Of a stretch of 64,000 nt of DNA, positions 63,259-64,000 are shown piece by piece (the first letter of the stretch is position 1; every line of letters begins with the position of its first letter). Origin of the DNA: Streptomyces sp. NBC_01197. Its GTDB lineage: Bacteria; Actinomycetota; Actinomycetes; Streptomycetales; Streptomycetaceae. The notes below the pieces were generated by a model that was given only the letters and a program-made list of their open reading frames with translations, was not told where the DNA came from and searched no databases. The stretch is from NCBI RefSeq assembly GCF_036010505.1, contig NZ_CP108569.1:6544501-6608500 (forward strand). The letters are read 5' to 3'. A program made the position numbers and the translations under genes.

Positions 63259-63633
63259 TTACGCAGACTTGCGGCTGTCCCGCGGATGCACGGCAATGTT
63301 CATGGCGCCGGAACGAAGGACGGCCAGCCTCTCGGCCAGCACCTCCTCCAGCTCCTCGCGGGTGCGCCGCTCCATGAGCATGTCCCAGTGCGTGCGCGCG
63401 GGCTTGCCCTTCTTCTCCTCAGGGCCGTCCCCGTCTACCAGGAGTGCTTGGGCGCCGCACGCCTTGCACTCCCACTCCGGCGGAATGTCCGCCTCTACAG
63501 AGAACGGCATCTCGAAGCGATGTCCGTTCTCGCATGCGTACTCCACCGCCTGGCGCGGAGCCAGGTCGATGCCGCGGTCGGTCTCGTAGCTGGTCACCAC
63601 GAGGCGCGTGCCGCGAAGAGCTCGCTCACTCAT
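63259..63633 (-). CDS. rbpA: RNA polymerase-binding protein RbpA
   Basis: A 124-residue RNA polymerase-binding activator of principal-sigma transcription. The core domain is RLVVTSYETDRGIDLAPRQ, a zinc-binding YACENGHRFE (Cys, His) and ECKACGAQALL (two Cys), the basic linker EEKKGKPARTHWDML and the sigma-interacting C-terminal helix LMERRTREELEEVLAERL. It lies downstream of a SigR promoter (63694-63721). The S. coelicolor RbpA gene (SCO1421) sits in the same order. Confidence 0.97.
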   Translation of the reverse strand: MSERALRGTRLVVTSYETDRGIDLAPRQAVEYACENGHRFEMPFSVEADIPPEWECKACGAQALLVDGDGPEEKKGKPARTHWDMLMERRTREELEEVLAERLAVLRSGAMNIAVHPRDSRKSA

Positions 63634-63693
63634 GAATCGTGCCTCCCGGGCTTGTCGCCCACAGGACAGGTGTCGCTGTCGTCGTCATCCGGT

Positions 63694-63721
63694 CAACGTC
63701 CGGTCGGCGGTAAAGATTCCC
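63694..63721 (-). promoter_or_regulatory. SigR-type promoter of rbpA
   Basis: On the minus strand GGGAAT (63721-63716) and GTTG (63697-63694) are separated by exactly 18 nt, matching the SigR consensus GGGAAT-N18-GTT. It lies 61 bp before the rbpA start. rbpA is a known member of the SigR (thiol-oxidative stress) regulon in S. coelicolor. Confidence 0.85.
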
Positions 63722-63888
63722 GTTGCGGGTCATACGTCGCCCGTCGTGCCGCCCCTTGTTGTACCCACCAGTGCCCTCTTTGTCACATCTGTTCAGAGAT
63801 GTCACCCTGCGATTTCGGCTGATGATCTCGCAGTAACGGTCCGTCCGGTGAGCCAAAGGCGTACACTACCGGCCTTTCACTTCAATGC

Positions 63889-64000
63889 CTAAACCCGCTG
63901 CGGTGCCGCGTTTCCGGCCGCTGCCACGGCCTCCCCCACAGGTACCCGCGCCAGCAGGAAGAAACCCAGTACGAAGAAGATCACCAGCGAGATGATCGCC
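63889..64000 (-). CDS. Membrane transporter (MFS-type), C-terminal fragment
   Basis: The last 36 residues before the stop TAG at 63889-63891 read out from the right edge: AIISLVIFFVLGFFLLARVPVGEA, then a short Ala-rich tail. The helix followed by F-F-L-L-A-R-V fits the final helix of an MFS transporter of the UMF1/Atg22-like group, the usual neighbour of rbpA. Too little is present to be sure. Confidence 0.5.
   Translation of the reverse strand, partial: AIISLVIFFVLGFFLLARVPVGEAVAAAGNAAPQRV

Overview
The window is high-GC DNA with GTG starts, few strong T-tracts and gene families typical of Streptomyces. The gene order priA-fmt-rsmB-rpe, guaB1, ribD-ribE-ribM-ribAB-ribH-hisE-hisG, GH18 chitinase, acyl-CoA dehydrogenase, ppm1-fxsA-rbpA looks like the chromosomal core of a Streptomyces close in layout to the SCO1475-SCO1420 stretch of S. 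coelicolor, with inserted or variable genes. This comparison is from memory and was not searched. I saw no insertion sequence, phage gene, tRNA, rRNA or CRISPR array.

Layout. 0-6 kb: translation and housekeeping genes (priA end, fmt, rsmB, rpe) and a SorC-type sugar regulator. 6-10.3 kb: a photolyase/SDR pair divergent from a FAD oxidoreductase. 10.5-12 kb: guaB1, which I read as a GMP reductase-type protein rather than a true IMP dehydrogenase. 12.2-15.5 kb: an anti-sigma-like ATPase, then a nitrilase-family amidase and a flavin monooxygenase that together match the DavA/DavB lysine route. 15.6-23 kb: an LLM oxidoreductase, a DUF5995 protein, a uracil permease, a secreted alginate-lyase-like enzyme, and an MFS/ROK divergent pair with a perfect palindromic operator. 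23.1-29.4 kb: an FMN riboswitch and the riboflavin operon, running on into hisE-hisG and a PH-domain protein. 29.6-36.7 kb: two CNNM/CorC proteins, an orphan EccA-like AAA+ ATPase, a uridine-kinase-like protein and a secreted C39-type protein.

36.8-52 kb is the most accessory-looking part. It holds an ICL/PEP-mutase family enzyme, an ABC-2 exporter with its own two-component system, a secreted DUF1906 protein, a PIG-V-like mannosyltransferase, and a four-repeat membrane protein convergent with an OmpR-type two-component system. It also has a glycosyltransferase plus polysaccharide deacetylase operon followed by a BlaI repressor and M56 protease pair. Three similar dyads (TCTAC...GTAGA/GTAGT) lie in front of these last units, so the envelope enzymes and the BlaI-M56 pair may form one induced regulon; this is the best candidate here for an undescribed system.

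52-64 kb: a second deacetylase divergent from a TetR regulator, a GH18 chitinase with DasR-like sites, an acyl-CoA dehydrogenase, an uncharacterised protein next to a frameshifted phosphotransferase, an Lrp regulator with an amidohydrolase, then ppm1, fxsA and rbpA. rbpA has a textbook SigR promoter and shares a 21-bp perfect hairpin terminator with fxsA. Starts were chosen from Shine-Dalgarno sites and family length; function calls rest on recognisable motifs without database searches.
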